DNA from: Symbiodinium natans
Lineage: Eukaryota > Sar > Dinophyceae > Suessiales > Symbiodiniaceae
NCBI GenBank assembly: GCA_905221605.1
Contig: CAJNDS010002116.1
Coordinates: 276,741 to 314,240 of the forward strand
Length of the DNA stretch: 37,500 nucleotides
Direction: 5' to 3'
Part shown: positions 37,496-37,500 of the stretch, piece after piece
Position numbering within the stretch: the stretch's first letter is position 1
Layout of the letters: every line of letters begins with the position of its first letter
Notes under the pieces: generated by a model
What the model saw: the letters and a program-made list of their open reading frames with translations, nothing else
Database searches by the model: none
What the model was told of the DNA's origin: nothing
Position numbers and translations under genes: made by a program

Positions 37496-37500
37496 GGGCT
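37340..37500 (+). repeat. TTTAGGG array ending in TTTCCGG units
   Basis: About 18 TTTAGGG units, then TTTCCGG repeated four times at the window edge. Confidence 0.93.

Overview
The window looks like nuclear DNA of a dinoflagellate. The evidence is dozens of plant-type telomeric repeats (TTTAGGG or its complement CCCTAAA) throughout, very low gene density, long homopurine/homopyrimidine runs, and one intact-looking Copia-type retrotransposon. The domain make-up of that element (two-part Gag, TET/JBP-like oxygenase domain, methyltransferase-like domain ahead of the integrase) is one I associate with dinoflagellate genomes. Other TTTAGGG lineages (plants, green algae, chromerids) are less likely. 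No bacterial features are present.

Layout: 1-11.2 kb is a mosaic of telomere-like arrays in both orientations, separated by short spacers of roughly 100-700 bp. The spacers hold a 21-bp-unit fold-back array (3336-3792), a triplicated ~235-bp block (5267-5990), a MITE-like element with a 6-bp target duplication (8599-8759) and a second fold-back (10782-10922). 11,226-19,556 is the retrotransposon. 19.6-29.5 kb returns to the telomere-like mosaic, including arrays whose unit has drifted to 8, 10 or 14 bp, two related fold-back elements (22016-22124, 25295-25398) and long poly-C runs. 29.57-31.3 kb is the only other sizeable stretch of complex sequence and carries a probable partial host gene on the minus strand. 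31.3-37.5 kb is again telomere-like mosaic with small repeats.

The retrotransposon is the main biology. It has identical 115-bp LTRs, a 5-bp target duplication (AGGGT) inside a telomere-like array, an initiator-Met-type primer binding site directly after the 5' LTR, and three consecutive reading frames. Frame 1 encodes Gag plus an aspartic protease and ends in UAG. The same frame continues after that UAG into a domain closely matching TET/JBP 2-oxoglutarate/Fe(II) dioxygenases, then coiled coils. The third frame, offset by -1 and overlapping by 379 nt, encodes a domain resembling a cytosine-5 methyltransferase whose catalytic-position Cys is Ser, then an HHCC zinc finger, a D,D35E integrase, reverse transcriptase and RNase H. 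Because the LTRs are identical the element is young, so the UAG and the frame change are more likely expression signals than decay. An element carrying both a DNA-base-oxidase-like and a DNA-methylase-like domain, in a lineage whose DNA is known to contain 5-hydroxymethyluracil, is the most interesting object here.

Elsewhere, most long open frames are artefacts of GGG/CCC-rich or telomeric repeats and are not annotated.
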